Source: JAVBPB01 sp031549965
GTDB lineage: Bacteria > Bacillota > Clostridia > Lachnospirales > Lachnospiraceae
DNA: 5,245 nucleotides
Reading direction: 5' to 3'
Assembly (NCBI GenBank): GCA_031549965.1
Contig: JAVBPB010000067.1
Span: 1 to 5,245, forward strand
Shown here: positions 4,250-5,245 of the stretch, in pieces
Layout: each line of letters starts with the position of its first letter
Position numbering within the stretch: position 1 is the stretch's first letter
Program-made: the position numbers and the translations under genes
Notes under the pieces: model-generated
Told to the model about the DNA's origin: nothing
Database searches by the model: none
What the model saw: only the letters and a program-made list of their open reading frames with translations

Positions 4250-5245
4250 TTATCCCATGTACCAACAATGTGCATTAGGACTATTTTTTCCATGATAGTG
4301 AGACCAGTAACCTTCTCCTGAACCATGGTTTTCAGGCCCTCTTACTCCACCAAGGCTTTCACATAAACCTCTTGCATCTTTTGCAGAAACAGCAAACACA
4401 CCTTCCGTCTTACTGTTTTTAGACATTATAGCTATTGATTGTGTTCTCGTAATACTCGTAGTTGATATCCACACATCACCTTTATATAAGATTGCAGGGT
4501 AATACTGGTTATTTTTTTTATTCTTCTCCATTTCTAACGCATATTCTTCAGCCAAAACATATCCATCAGGCACGCCATTACTTTCTTTGCTTTTAGAATT
4601 AACAAAGCTTTTTACATTTGTAACTACTTTATCTACATTTTCTTGAATTTCTTGTATGGCTTTCTCTCTTTGCGGTTTGGTTACGACATAAGCTGCTGTC
4701 GCTACCCCTGCTACTGCTGCTATTACTAAATATGCTGCATATGGTGCAAGAGCAAGATATCCACTTGGATCACTATACATTATAGGATTATTAAAACAGT
4801 ATGAAAACAAATTATGTTGTAGCACATTCCCTTGTTCTTCAGCCAATACTCTCGCATCATCTGCATTCAAAAATCTTCCAACCTCTGGATTATAATACCT
4901 ACTCTGCAAATAATACCAGCCTGTTTCTTCATCATAGTAATACCCTCTATAACGCAATGGATTTATCTTTCCTATTCCGTTCGCATCACTTGATGATATT
5001 ATTTTCCCCCATGAATCATAAACGTAAGATGCTACTACATTTCCATTTGTATCTATTATTCTTATTATATCTCCTTGTAGATTTCTTTGGTAATAATAAG
5101 TTGATCCATTGTATTCTATTCCTACTGCATTTCCGTTTTCATCATGGAGAAACCACATTGTATTATTGCCGGTCTGCTGTCTGACAAGTTTATCTCCCTC
5201 ATAATAAAATTTACTTACGGTTGATACTCCTGATGCTATTACATC
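4250..5245 (-). CDS. Rhs/YD-repeat polymorphic toxin, C-terminal part
   Basis: The frame is open to the right window edge (331 residues seen; start outside). Residues 1-160 are the end of the YD-repeat shell and the conserved Rhs core: GSTYYYQRNLQGDIIRIID, SYVYDSWGKI, the near-invariant NPLRYRGYYYDEETGWYYLQ, SRYYNPEVGRFLNADD and the boundary motif NNPIMYSDPSGY. Then come a hydrophobic Ala-rich stretch (LALAPYAAYLVIAAVAGVA, about 163-181), a charged helical linker, and a variable tip of about 125 residues ending GSGEGYWSHYHGKNSPNAHC then WYMG. The tip's clustered histidines (HYH, AHCW) suggest a metal-dependent or histidine-based nuclease, but I cannot assign the toxin family. In Rhs proteins the shell encapsulates the tip, which is released after cleavage at the core boundary and acts on neighbouring cells. 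The route of export in this organism cannot be told here. The adjoining immunity gene supports a toxin role. Confidence 0.95.
   Translation of the reverse strand, partial: DVIASGVSTVSKFYYEGDKLVRQQTGNNTMWFLHDENGNAVGIEYNGSTYYYQRNLQGDIIRIIDTNGNVVASYVYDSWGKIISSSDANGIGKINPLRYRGYYYDEETGWYYLQSRYYNPEVGRFLNADDARVLAEEQGNVLQHNLFSYCFNNPIMYSDPSGYLALAPYAAYLVIAAVAGVATAAYVVTKPQREKAIQEIQENVDKVVTNVKSFVNSKSKESNGVPDGYVLAEEYALEMEKNKKNNQYYPAILYKGDVWISTTSITRTQSIAIMSKNSKTEGVFAVSAKDARGLCESLGGVRGPENHGSGEGYWSHYHGKNSPNAHCWYMG

Noticed and set aside
4225..4326. A longer start for the immunity gene, overlapping the toxin end by 77 bases
   Set aside because: The internal ATG at 4222-4224 has GGAGG at ideal spacing, and the extension is merely an alternative frame of the toxin's coding sequence.
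4801..5184. A 127-codon plus-strand reading frame
   Set aside because: Antisense of the conserved Rhs core; composition (His, Leu, Tyr-rich) is typical of a shadow.

Overview
The window is AT-rich, with strong AGGAGG-type ribosome-binding sites, an Rhs/YD-repeat protein tail and a class I cyclic-di-GMP riboswitch. Together these suggest a low-GC Firmicute, most likely a Clostridium or a related clostridial anaerobe. The species cannot be told from the sequence.

Almost everything reads on the minus strand, so transcription runs from right (5245) to left (1). At the right edge is the C-terminal third of a large Rhs polymorphic toxin (4250-5245; its start is outside the window): the conserved Rhs core, the boundary motif DPSGY, a hydrophobic segment and a variable toxin tip with an HYH motif. 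A probable cognate immunity gene follows 25 bases later (3703-4224). Next comes a graveyard of displaced toxin tips: a second Rhs tail broken by a frameshift and a stop codon (3030-3595), and a 73-residue toxin-like tail (2815-3036). A probable orphan immunity gene (2141-2485, perhaps starting further upstream at an ATT codon) is followed by another frameshifted tail (about 2008-2138). Then come an immunity gene built from two Imm8-like halves (997-1701) and a small frameshifted gene (663-897). This fits the known way Rhs loci evolve: new toxin/immunity tips displace old ones, and the old immunity genes are kept as orphans.

The most notable non-coding signal is in 320-509 on the minus strand. 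It is a complete transcription unit: promoter, cyclic-di-GMP-I (GEMM) riboswitch aptamer, and an intrinsic terminator whose stem overlaps the 3' strand of the aptamer. No gene is visible on the same strand in the remaining 318 bases, so the target is outside the window or has been lost. An unusual inverted repeat (522-554) lies just upstream of its promoter.

A short sequence, TTGCACGTTTATAGTAT, occurs at 271-287 and 2767-2783, and in near-identical inverted form at 2622-2638. The last two bound a 160-base segment that looks like a small non-autonomous transposable element. The left-edge copy follows a broken plus-strand coding tail (3-234) that may belong to a larger element.

Long stretches with no gene are 510-662 and 1702-2007, plus 2486-2814 apart from the small repeat-bounded element.
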